A stretch of 64,000 nt of DNA from positions 72,477,807 through 72,541,806 of the forward strand of contig NC_088204.1 of assembly GCF_037126465.1 (NCBI RefSeq). The letters run 5' to 3'. Of this stretch, positions 11,199-20,785 are shown piece by piece. The DNA is from Ornithodoros turicata. Lineage: Eukaryota; Arthropoda; Arachnida; Ixodida; Argasidae. A program made the position numbers and the translations under genes. Positions within the stretch are counted from its first letter, which is position 1. Each line of letters starts with the position of its first letter. Below the pieces are notes generated by a model. That model was not told the origin of the DNA. It saw nothing but the letters and a program-made list of their open reading frames with translations, and did no database searches.

Positions 11199-11260
11199 CC
11201 ACTCGATCCGTTATCGCATCAGTGTACGCGCGTACACTGATGCGATAACGCATCGAGTGG
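11199..11260. repeat. 62-bp near-perfect palindrome
   Basis: CCACTCGAT and its complement lie at the outer ends, and GTACGCGCGTAC is at the centre. Only about one pair in 31 is mismatched. It abuts a fragment of the CAGCACAATGTACT MITE family. Confidence 0.85.
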
Positions 11261-11299
11261 ACGGTATGTGTCTTATTAATGTTGTTTAGCTTCAAGAGT

Positions 11300-11511
11300 C
11301 TGTTCACCCAAGCAGCACAATGTACTGAAAATCGAGTGCAACAGGGGTGGACGCCCAAGCAGCACGCCAATATTGGTCCAATATTGGACCCATATGGGCT
11401 GCCAAGATTGCCAATATTGGACCAATATGGGGAGTGCAACCAGGCTCCATATTGGACCAATATGGGCTGCCCATATTGGCAAGCCCATTTTGCGCCAATA
11501 TTGCCAATATT
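11300..11511. repeat. CCAATATTGG-type repeat array beside MITE fragment
   Basis: A fragment of the CAGCACAATGTACTGAAA MITE (11310-11352) is followed at 11367-11511 by repeated CCAATATTGG, GGACCAATATGGG and complementary motifs in both orientations. The array can fold on itself and gives open frames in all phases (INIGPI-type peptides), which are artefacts of the repeat. A related array lies at 13678-13912. Confidence 0.75.
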
Positions 11512-12000
11512 TCTGTGATAACACCTACGGGGAGCCCGTGTAATAATAAAGCATTATGCTGTATAATATTCACTACTTTTGTATGATTTTTGCTTTTTTA
11601 TATCTGCGGATCTAATTGATCCACGTTCACATCACTGCAAAAAAAAAAAAAAAAAGAACGAAAAAAAGGAAAGAAACACGGCATTGCCCAAACACACAAA
11701 AAAAAAACGAAGAACAGGTGCTACGCTCGCGCTGAAGATCACAAGCAGTCCCACAGAACTGCCAATGCCTAAGATCCCTCAGAAGCCTTCATCAGCCGCC
11801 GGCTCTAAAGCGAAACGCACCGCCTCGAAAATATTGTCGCCACCGGCGAGCCAGCTCGGAAGATCTCTGATTGGCTGCGCATTATATGTATAAATATTTG
11901 GATGCTCATTGGTCTCCAAGAACTGGCGTCAGTTTCCTTCGCGCTGATTGGGCAAGAGTCATTTGATTGAGGCGCGCGTATCCAAACGATCGGTCGAACG
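11512..12000. other. Intergenic; A-runs and possible promoter
   Basis: A-runs occur at 11640-11656 and 11698-11708. The stretch 11868-11960 carries ATTGG/CCAAT-type motifs (GATTGGCTGCG, CATTGGTCT, GATTGGGCA), which could belong to the promoter of the small gene at 12156. Confidence 0.35.
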
Positions 12001-12155
12001 GAGGCGAAAGAAAAACGACGGAGGAGACATCGCGTCTGTCCGGCCACGCGTGTTCTCTCGGACTGCAACCGTTGTGCACGCAGACGCTAGGGGTAGTTTG
12101 AGGGTTTTGAATGCTTTAGATTTAGATTGTGGCGAACTGCTAATGTGAGAACGGA

Positions 12156-12814
12156 ATGGCACATCCATCTGATCATCACAACAGCGCGAAGACGAACATG
12201 ACATGGAATCCCTGCACCTCCAAAGGACGCAGAAATCGTCAGAGAGGAAGTCTACACTCTTTCCAACGTACTGCACGTGAACGGTATGGCAAGTTTGATT
12301 ACTTTTTTGTGACCGAAGGAAGTAATGCAGGTTTATCACGTTAAGTGTATCACGTACAATATTTACGAGTCACTCGGTACGTTAGCGGCGTTTCATTGTG
12401 CAGTGCATTACCGTAACTTGTACGTTTCTGATATGCCGCTAATCAAATTATGTGTGGTTATGCTAGTTGCTCCTCATGCACGTCGCAGCCGTTCATTCAC
12501 TGTGATCTACGAACATTCGTGACAAATGCGCTTTGGTGTTCAAATACGAAATCAAGATCGATTGCCTATCATAGCAGTGATTTTCGTGCAGAGTTACGGA
12601 TCATCAATAGATTTTTTTTTGTTTTAGTTCTCCCGCAGCCATCGGCAACGACGACGCACATAGCTCAGCATTGGCTTCTGAACTGCCCTTCGATGTCGAA
12701 GCACCTAAAGCTCCAGTGAAGCCTGTTACAAGACAAAAGAAGATATGTACTGTAGCTTTTTCGAGGCAGTTCCTGAGGACAAATAAACTTGATTTGTCAT
12801 ACACCATCGCTTTT
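12156..12814 (+). CDS. Candidate two-exon small basic protein
   Basis: I propose exon 1 at 12156-12282, from ATG (MAHPSDHHNSAKTN...) to a donor ACG|GTATGG, and exon 2 at 12627-12814, from an acceptor TTTTTTTTGTTTTAG to TGA. The phases agree (2+1). The joined product would be about 104 residues: a basic, Ser/Arg/Gln-rich N-terminal half and a second half ending in a QKKICTVAF-like, hydrophobic/basic tail. An AATAAA occurs at 12781-12786, just inside the end of the frame. CCAAT-type motifs lie upstream. I do not recognise the family. Alternatively, exon 2 is the last exon of a longer transcript, or the whole is chance. Confidence 0.35.
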
Positions 12815-12949
12815 TGATTGTCTGCTTTGGGACAGCATGATCGTTGCTGTACAGCAATCGCCGAAGACAAACGGACGAGGCTGGGGGTTAGGGGGGACGA
12901 GAGGAGAGACGAAAAACCAGACGAGAGAAGGGGGAGGAGGTTAAGAAAG

Positions 12950-13080
12950 GAGGTCGGTCTGCGCATGCGCACTGGGTCCCAGCGTTTTTTCCCGCGCTGC
13001 AGCTCGGGGACGCTGTGAGTGGCTCCTGGAGATCACGTGGTTTAAGCGCCCGCCATTTTCCCTGGACCATTGCGTAAACG
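12950..13080. promoter_or_regulatory. CpG-rich promoter-like stretch with NRF1 and E-box motifs
   Basis: It contains TGCGCATGCGCA (NRF1 consensus), a CACGTG E-box (13035-13040) and a GCCATTTT motif (complement of the YY1-type AAAATGGC) within 130 bp. These are typical of TATA-less, broad-type housekeeping promoters. It could serve either strand; no transcript can be assigned from sequence alone. Confidence 0.4.
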
Positions 13081-13359
13081 GGAGCTTCCGGCGGATGCCT
13101 TCATTGGGATCGCAATATTCTGTGAACTAACAATTTCCACACCCGCTCCGAGAATACAAAGCAGCGAAACACTTTCGTGGCGGTGACGGACACACGCCAG
13201 AGCAATTTACACTGCTTGCAGCAACTTGAAATCACCTAACTTTACAGAATAGCCATCCCTTCTTATCAAACATTGTGTTTTTTACTTGACCTGCCGCAAT
13301 TTCGTTACCATTACAGCACCCAGCGACATTTTAGCCCTATGAAACGTCCGTTCGGGCTG

Positions 13360-13457
13360 TCGCGCATGCGCATTAGTTGTAGGACGCGTGATTACGCTCA
13401 AACTACTCGCTTGCTCACAGTCGGCTCGACCGATTGGCATTGGCATCGCGAAGGAAG
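13360..13457 (+). promoter_or_regulatory. Second NRF1-type promoter, upstream of possible first exon
   Basis: CGCGCATGCGCATT at 13361-13374 is an NRF1-type site. It is followed by CCGATTGGCATTGGC (inverted CCAAT) and then AAGATGGCGGC over the proposed start codon, a YY1-type motif often found at translation starts of housekeeping genes. Confidence 0.4.
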
Positions 13458-13528
13458 ATGGCGGCGACTTTCAAGACGTGGAATGTTGAGGTGTCGAACT
13501 CTAGTGAACTTTACGTTGGGAATGCCAA
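13458..13528 (+). CDS. Possible orphan first coding exon
   Basis: ATGGCGGCGACTTTC opens a frame of about 24 codons (MAATFKTWNVEVSNSS...), ending at a good splice donor CCAA|GTACGT. It has strong start context and sits just after an NRF1/CCAAT promoter. No second exon was found downstream; the next 600 bp are a palindromic array and a MITE piece. It may be the remnant of a gene interrupted by repeats, or its exons may lie far away or beyond what I can recognise. The family is unknown. Confidence 0.3.
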
Positions 13529-13677
13529 GTACGTTGACTGTTTCGAACAATGTGTATCATCTGCGGGAAGTTGTTGAATGTAACGATGTAGTGAATAGGG
13601 TATTTCACACGCTTCAACGTTCAATCTTGCCGTGCTGCTTGGGCATTTGTGCAACACGGCTACGTACCCTGTTCAGT

Positions 13678-13912
13678 CAATATGGGGTGTACGCGTGCAA
13701 TATGGGGCCCATATTCCCAAGATTTTCTCAATATTGGCTCAAAGTGGGCAATATGGGGCCCATATTGCCAGGATTTTCCCCATATTGGCTGAAACTGGGC
13801 AATATGGGGCCCACATTGCCCATTTTCAGCCAATATGGGGAAAATCTTGGCGAAACGGGTCCCATATTGGACCCGTATCGCCAATGACCAGCCAATATGG
13901 GTCCAATATTGT
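13678..13912. repeat. 51-bp repeat array with inverted unit
   Basis: Two units of 51 bp beginning CAATATGGGGCCC start at 13698 and 13749, and a third start at 13800 turns into the inverted sequence (CAGCCAATATGGGGAAAATC is the complement of GATTTTCCCCATATTGGCTG). About 13752-13860 can therefore form a hairpin with arms of roughly 50 bp. It is related to 11367-11511. Frames through it are repeat artefacts. Confidence 0.85.
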
Positions 13913-13920
13913 GTGCTGCT

Positions 13921-14031
13921 TGGGCGGTGTGTGTCTTATCAATGTTCCTTAGTTTCAAGAGTCTGTTCAAGGTCTTCCACCTACCCGACCACCCCTATTG
14001 CACTCGACTTTCAGTACATTGTGCTGGTTGC
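13921..14031. mobile_element. MITE fragment (CAGCACAATGTACT family)
   Basis: It matches the right part of the complete element at 60374-60528: TCTTATCAATGTTCCTTAG, TTCAAGAGTCTGTTCAAGG, then CACCCCTATTGCACTCGAC and CAGTACATTGTGCTGG. The left terminal repeat is replaced by the 51-bp array. Confidence 0.7.
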
Positions 14032-14127
14032 GCGGGCACCGTTTCTGGATGAGTTGTGCGCCATTTTGACTTGTTCATCGGCGGTGAGTGCAACGGCTAG
14101 ACGCCGCGGTCCTGTTCGCTGCAAAGG

Positions 14128-15674
14128 ATGTCGTCCGAAAACTACGTCGTTGGCTTTTCTAAAGAACTGGACTTCAGGCCAATGCAATTTGTGGATCTCG
14201 ATTCCAAAAGGTCTTGTTGTTTGTGCAAAGTAATCCCTCGAGTGACTTTCATTCTAGGATGCTGTCACTCTTTGTGCGAGCTCTGCTACCAGAGTCTTCA
14301 GTGCGACGACCGACTTTGTCCCCTGGATCAGGAACGGTTTGAAGAAGGAGAAGTTGCGAGGTTCCCATTCAATCTAAAGCAACTTGAACGACAACACGTG
14401 CGTTGCTCCAACTCTAAAAATGGATGCGTCGTCACTGGAACCCTGCAAGAGGTACAGTCTCACTTCTTGCAAGAGTGCATACATTATGCTGTAACATGCG
14501 ACAAGTGCAAGGCGAACGTTCTTCGTCGAGACATTGCCAGTCATTACGCGAAGCAGTGTCAGCGGGACAGCTCTTTCGTTAGCGTACCAAACATGTCGAT
14601 GCGTGGAGATCTGTTCGAATGTTGCGAAGAAAACTTTCGCCTTAGTGGAAAGCGTGCAAGTGAAATTTTCAAGAGTTGAAAGTGAGTTGAACGGTACCGC
14701 TGGAGAAATTCACAGTGTCCAAGTGATGACAATCAGTAACGAACAACTGTTGAACAGAGTTCTCGAAAACGTGGGGCGTGTTGCTGCTGGCATGGGCAAC
14801 GTGGAGAGAAAGGTGACGCAGCAAATGCAGGCCCAAGCGCAGATTCAGGGTTCGTTGAGACGTGTTACTGAACTGCTGTCCACCTTTGAATCGCAAATGT
14901 CTTTGATAAGCCGCGCTGATGTCACTTCAAGTGTAAAGACAGTGAATGAATATGTCGAACAAGTGAGTGAGCAAGTGGGAAACTTGACCGACATGTTGCA
15001 ACGAATAAGTGCTACCGTAGATGATGTGAAAAGAATAAAAGGGGAATTGAATCCTCTGTTGCAGTGTTTCGAGGAATTGACAAAATGTATGAATGCTGAC
15101 GACGAAGCTAGAGAAAAAATACCACTCGTGAAAGCGATCCTCGGAATTTCCACAGAGATGGGGATTAGTAGCGGAACGTGTGCACGCGTTGTATTCAGGT
15201 ATACTGGCGCCGATCACGGAAGCTTTCCTTCTTATTCACCACATTGGAATGGAGATAGAAGCAAGTAATGGTCTAGGAGATGGTCTCACGGTTGGTGAAT
15301 CTGACGTTTTGGGGCTTTGCGGCTATTCTGTGAAGTTGACGGTATGTGCATGGAACGGGGAAGAGCTTGAAGTGTACTTCGAAATTTGCAAGTCTCCGAG
15401 GGACTCCGTTGCAAAGTGGCCCTTTACAATCCCCTTCACCTGTAGATACTTGCACCCAAAGGACTCGACGAAAGATATCGTATGCTCAACAGTTCACCCG
15501 AAGAAAGAACCGAATGATGATATCCGCATGCGTGCGTACGGCAGGCCGAACGCTATTACTTATCGCATTACTTGTAAACCTACACAATCGGTATTAATGC
15601 TTAAAAAAAATGGCTTCATTTACTTTGATTCTCTCTGTATTGGTATTAAGCTCCACCCTGAAATGGCGCAATAA
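14128..15674 (+). pseudogene. TRAF-like protein, frame-disrupted (copy B)
   Basis: This is the only family member on the plus strand. Three consecutive frames cover the whole gene. The first (from 14128) has the family N-terminus GFSKELDFRPMQFVDL, a RING (CCLCKVIP...CHSLCELC...CPLD) and two TRAF zinc fingers. The second (about 14640-15180) is a long coiled-coil linker. The third (about 15190-15674) is a TRAF-C domain with GYSVKL, KWPFTIPF and GFIYFDSLCIGI. The shifts fall near 14620-14650 and 15150-15200; no GT-AG introns fit, so each looks like a one-base indel. It is either a young pseudogene or an intact gene with two assembly errors. The TAA stop is embedded in AATAAA. Confidence 0.75.
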
Positions 15675-15675
15675 A
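15670..15675 (+). terminator. Poly(A) signal overlapping the stop codon of TRAF B
   Basis: GCGCAATAAAGATC: the TAA stop codon (15672-15674) is the centre of the AATAAA hexamer. It is the first such hexamer in this region and would give a very short 3' UTR. Confidence 0.5.
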
Positions 15676-16078
15676 GATCTTCCAAGAGTGTGCCCCGTCT
15701 CGCATTTCAAGGCTCCCCTATGCAAATACTCTGTTCGTGTCGCTCCGCAGCGGAAGTCATCCTGATCGACGGAAGGCAAAGGAGTATTAAAACGGACTTT
15801 TGAGCCTCGACGAAGCGTAGCGTCAGTGGAGAGAGGTTTGCGATACGCAATTTCCCTCAGGGGCCCGATCTTCAACTGCACATCGCGATCGTTATAGCTT
15901 ATCTGAAATTACCGGGCCGCCCGCGCCACGAAACGAGATTCTTCAACCTTCAACTACTTCGGTTCAAACCATTTAGGTCCATTTACATTTACCCTTTTAT
16001 ATCCCACTATACGTCCACTTACACCTCCGCCTCGGTGAAGCTTCACCATCTCATACACGGACACATACACACATATAC
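15676..16078. other. Intergenic
   Basis: Nothing recognised beyond GC-variable sequence. Confidence 0.5.
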
Positions 16079-17465
16079 AGGGTGTCCCAGAAAATGTGTC
16101 ATTGAATTTCAATTTGAATTTATTTCAATTTCTGCTGTACAGAAATTTGGTCCATGTACAAAAATGCCCAGGCCTGATACGAGGTACATGGACCAACATA
16201 ACGCAGCCAGTGGAAGCGCATCAAGATGTACGAGTGAACATGAAAAGATAACACATCATTTGAAATACTTAAGTTTTCAATAATTAATACTTAAGTATTC
16301 AAGCAAAGTAATAACACCCAAACATAAGTGATTGCACATTAATTCCGTTCCTTATTCCATTTCTTTATTCACATCACATCACATCACATCCATTCCGCAC
16401 TTCGACTGAAAGAATCAACAAAACAAAGGAAGCTGAGAGAGAAGGAAAAAAGGAAGAAAAAAAAATAGCACATGGAAATAACACCTATGGAAATGCTAAT
16501 CCGAAACTGTATTTCGGAACAAAGAGAACGGCAAGGGGGGGAAATGGTTAAAAGTGTCTACAGTAGAGCCCTATCTGAACTCGTTGTCAAGTATGATCTG
16601 AACACTCGTTTAAATTGCGGATACGAATACCGAGGCTCTATGAAATGCACAAACATATCGTAATATATTGACTTGTAATAAAAAAACCCACACCACCTAG
16701 GATCATGCGGTCAACGGCATTTGTTCGTACTAGGTTCTTGCCACCTCTTGTGGGGGGGGGGGGGGGGGGTTAACTTTGGGTAGACAAGCGGTCTGCCTGC
16801 CTAGCTGGCGGCATGTTGCTTGGGGGAGGGAAAAGGGGGGAGGGGAAGGGGAGAACAGTTACATTAGTTGCTGCTATGCATCACGTGTTCCTACAGTCGC
16901 TCTTGTGGGTCGACGACATTGAGAAAGTCCAGAATAGCCCTTTGGATGAGCTTCCGACGATGGAGGTTGCCACGAGGATAGACAATCTCAGGCTTGCCGG
17001 TAGGCTGCACAGCTTTGCTGCAGGCTGCGTTTTGCATCCGATGTGGCTGTGCAATCCATAACAACGTGCTCCTCCGTTTCTGTTTCCTCGCAGTGGGGGC
17101 ATCCAGGGTTCGGGGTACGGCCGAGCTTGAAGACGTGGACCCGTGTGTAGGCACTGCGAGAACGGATGCGGAGAAGGAGGGAAGCCTCGGCCCTCGAGAG
17201 GCCACCAGTAGCACAGAGTGGTGGTGCAGATCCGTCTCTCGTGCGCTTGTCAGGGTGCACCTCCTGACGTGAAAGTCATGTAACGTAAGTTTAATTATGC
17301 AAATTTTTGCTATCCGATCTCGGAAATTTGCCAAGTAAAGGTCCCTTTTTTTCTGACCGCACCAGTGTGAGAAGTGTGCCGACTTTACTCAAATTGACAA
17401 GGATATTGAGGAGCTATACCATCGAGAAAAAAATAAAAAAAATAGCCGAACATCATGCTCTACCT
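16079..17465. mobile_element. Diverged Tc1/mariner-like element, interrupted by a LINE fragment
   Basis: The left end CAGGGTGTCCCAGAAAATG, followed by CATTGAATT, is at 16081, preceded by TA. Interior blocks match the 7326-8372 family at 16690-16730 (CACCTAGGATCATGCGGTCAACGG) and 17284-17445 (GCCAAGTAAAGGTCCC, TTTACTCAAATTGACAAGGA, GAAAAAAATAAAAAAAATAGC). The LINE piece at about 16880-17265 sits between them. No right terminal repeat is found. A G-run lies at 16750-16768. Confidence 0.6.
16880..17262 (-). mobile_element. LINE ORF2 C-terminal fragment (R1-like)
   Basis: On the minus strand the frame at 16988-17260 reads LSRAEASLLLRIRSRSAY..., then CPHCEETETEEHVVMDC, a C-x2-C...H-x4-C zinc knuckle found at the C-terminus of R1/I/Jockey-type non-LTR retrotransposon polymerases. 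A frameshift near 16990 carries on into another phase (RKLIQRAILDFLN). It is 5'-truncated and dead. Confidence 0.8.
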
Positions 17466-18056
17466 GTGTACTTTTGAGAAGTAATTTCATTTTTCTATTT
17501 TCGTCACTATGTACATATTTATTTCGCACATCTCATAGTCAGCGGTGCATATCACTGTCAGTTGAACTGTGTACGCATGGGTGCCAGAGTAGACACGCCG
17601 TAATTAAAATCATACATGGCATATTGCAGCTGCCATGGAAGTGTGGGGCCTGTTCAATGGGTGACCTATATGGGAAACAGGCACAGGTAATCAATGTCTT
17701 TGTGTTCCAGATTATTTATTTGTTTATTTGATAGTGAGAATACAAAACGGGGTATCATATATATTAAGGTACTTAGAAATTAGGATCAACAGATATTCCT
17801 TTCAAGCGTGTGGGCGATTCTGCTGACTCAAAATATTACATTACACAAATTACACCGTTGATCCTTCTCAAATTCTCATTATATTTTAGGCAGGAACAAA
17901 AAGGAAAATAAAAAAAGTCGTCTGCATTGGATGAATGCAAACGATTGAACCAAACTATATCCGTGTTCAGCTTACGAAGGAAAAGAAATCTACTCCGACA
18001 GATCTCAAGATAAGAAACAGCTCAGAAGATAATACTGTGCCGTAGATAGGATGGCT
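17466..18056. other. AT-rich intergenic
   Basis: No gene is recognised between the LINE/mariner debris and the left border of duplication copy 2. Confidence 0.5.
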
Positions 18057-18089
18057 GGTCACAGAGACGTCACTCTCCTCCTCCGACAG

Positions 18090-18610
18090 ATAACTAATTT
18101 ATTAATTTATTTATGACAGAACCTCAAAGAGCCCCATATGGCTTGACATGAGGACGCGGTGACAGTAACATGGTAACTACATGAACCACACTTTGCACTC
18201 AAAGTGAACAGAAAATACCGTAGTGCTAAACGCACAGTAAGTTAGCGAGATCACGACTGAAATGATTAAAACCCTTAATAACGACTAATCACTCCGGAAG
18301 AAGTGATAGTGTATAGAAAAATGAGCGAGAAAAGTGATCGGTATTAGGCCGGAAGCGCTCGACCTTGAGCACGTGATCGAGCCTGGGTGATACATAGTGT
18401 GCAGGTGATATAAAATTAGGTCTTAAGTGACTGCAGTGAAAGAACTCATGGAACTCACAGTCTGATGTACTTCCGGCGTAGCGCTTGGTCAGGCAGACAA
18501 AGATAAAGTTTTGTTGGAGAGATACTAGAAGGATAAGAGTAAACGTTAGACATGAAGGCCCAATACGCTAAAAGCGTACTCTAAGGATGGCTGGGCACAG
18601 ATATGTCATT
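18090..18610 (-). mobile_element. LINE 3' end (CR1/RTE-like), copy 2
   Basis: Duplicate of 2719-3240 with the same AT-rich tail. A small deletion (AAAGACA, near 18452) shifts the frame relative to copy 1, so it is further degraded. Confidence 0.55.
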
Positions 18611-18951
18611 TCCTCACCTCCCCCAGATAATGTAATCCATCACACTTACTCTGCTTCTGTATTGGCTGTAAAGACTGGCCCAGAGATTTCTCTAGACCTC
18701 CCCGGGGGGGGGGGGGTGTACACCCTCCCTGCATTTTTGCAACACCCCCCTGAAATTTCTCAGGTGACCCCACCCAGCTCGGCCGCCAACACGTTCTGGT
18801 AGTGAGTCCGGCGCAGCGAATTACATCCTGTACTCTCAAACTTGGGCTGTAGGACCACAGTCATGCAGGTGATCGTACCATGCATACGTCCAAAACCATT
18901 TGAAAGTGACTGTTCAATATGTATATATTGCGCGCATATACGAGCAAAAAT

Positions 18952-19607
18952 ACTTAACTTACAACAACTTACAGCCATTGCTGGTGGCTCAGAAAAGGGC
19001 GCTCCGTATTATACTCAATTTACGTCCTCGAGAATCCGTAAGGTTTGCTTTTCCACTTCTTGGTGTCCTTAACATTTTCGACCTTTTGAAGTACAAAGTG
19101 TCTCTGATCATGCACGATCTCTTTCACACACCTGCTAGCAGGCACCAGATTCCCGTACAAAATCCTGCTCGGCCTTACCCGCTTAGGCACGACACCAATA
19201 CACTGCATTTTCCCACGCCTCGAACTAATTGTGGCTCACTATCATTAGCATGTTTTGGCAGCCAGACCTGGAATAATCTGCCCCGAAACTTGCGCACAAT
19301 TATCAACTCCACCGCTTTTAAGCGCAGTATTAAATACTACTTCCGCTCATCTCAATAGATCGCAACATGTTATTGTCATTTTTCCTGTCTTTGTCTTCCC
19401 TCACTCTCCCCATCGACTCGGATGTGTTAATGCATTTTTTTTTTGTATCCTAGTTTCCAACTGTACTCATGACAGTGCTCCTCGCCCAGTGTGTTTCATT
19501 GAATTGTGTTCCTGCCTGGACTGCATCACAGGGCTTGCCCTCGCAGTCCTGTTTATTATTGTATGTTGTTTTTCGTTGTTTGAGAGCAATAAAAGAAAGA
19601 AAGAACG
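18952..19607 (+). mobile_element. 5'-truncated LINE insertion with target-site duplication
   Basis: The coding part (to TAG near 19358) is the C-terminus of a non-LTR retrotransposon polymerase: QKRALRIILNLR, LNIFDLLKYKVSLIMHDLF, PRTNCGSLSLACFGSQTWNN and a final FKRSIKYYF motif. A 3' UTR of about 250 bp ends in AGCAATAAAAGAAAGAAAGAACG. It is flanked by AAAAT on both sides (18947-18951 and 19608-19612). The sister copy at 3580-3592 holds the uninterrupted site. It inserted after the segmental duplication. Confidence 0.92.
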
Positions 19608-20589
19608 AAAATGCGTGCGAGTACGCAAACTCAGTGTGGATCATCAAGAACCATTTGCGCCCAACTGAAGCAAGCAAGGTCTTCTGCTTTCTTCGTCTAA
19701 GGTTTTCACCGTTGGTTGCTAGGGGTTGATTGAGCTTCAGGAGACAAGGTGCTAGTGTTTTTTTTCTTTGTCGGTCGTGCGATTATGCATCTTAAAGCTG
19801 AAATGCCGTTCACAATGAATCTGTATGCTAATGTACTGTGTTCTAACGTAATAACACGTACACATAGAACGGGAAAGCTGTGCAGAGATGGCACCATTGT
19901 GCCACGATTCTTTCCGTGTCTAAGAAAAATTCCCTAAGTGGAACCTCTATCAAGCCTACCCCCCCCCCCGTTTGAAAGCTCGCCCCCCCCCCAGCAGTGA
20001 ATTTCTGGGGAAATGACGAGCTTGATTTCTTTTCTTTTTTAAGTTGAACACGACTATAACATTTCTAAAAAAATTAGGGCGCTTTCGAGTTGTTCACGAT
20101 GCATTTCTTGCACAGGCTCACACCGCATTTCGTAAATGCCCCCCCCCCCCCCCCCCCCCCCCCAGTTAAACACGCTACGTTCAGTGTCTTCGTCACAACA
20201 GCTCATCGCGCGTCCATACAAATGGCGGAAGATCACCTGTGACCCCCTTGGACAGCCAGATAGGTTTGTTCTCCGTGGAAGCCGTGGTACACATATGATA
20301 ACTCAAAATTATTACAATATACGCCGCTGGCCACACAGCGTTTCCTTCTTTTTTCGTTGCTGTTTCTGAATGAAGAGCGTATTACAGTCAATCACAACTA
20401 AAGGGCTGCCGAGTGTAAGCATTGATGACTGTGATGCGGGTGCAGGCATATCAGAAGCCGGCGACTAATTCGCACATCACATCCCGCTGTGAAGGTAGCA
20501 GTCAGAAAATGTAATATGAGCTCGACCGAGAAAAACGAACTCTGCTGCTGTAGGTGACACATCCGTTGCTGAGTGAAATGAACACCAAC

Positions 20590-20595
20590 TTTATT
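20590..20595 (-). terminator. Poly(A) signal of TRAF C
   Basis: AATAAA on the minus strand in the conserved GAAATAAAGTTGGTG context. If transcripts of TRAF C run this far, the 3' UTR is about 1.4 kb because of the extra sequence at 20786-21565. Confidence 0.45.
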
Positions 20596-20785
20596 TCTAC
20601 CAAGACAACAGAGCCCGTATCAGTTCAAAAATGTTACAAAAACGTAAAAAATAAAACACAGTTCCTACGAATGATACCTGGAAATTGAGAACCGAAATGA
20701 ACCGCCATAAATCTTGTAACATGTGCATGTGTCGCGCGTACGTCTTTTTTTCGCCATTAGAAAACGTGTTTTTCCACACATTACT

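Noticed and set aside
11276..11586. Frames rich in IGPILDQY-type peptides
   Set aside because: Translation of the CCAATATTGG array.
13273..13970. Overlapping frames of up to 204 codons on both strands with repeated NMGPILP-type peptides
   Set aside because: They come from the inverting 51-bp DNA repeat, which is open in several phases; no protein-level selection is visible.
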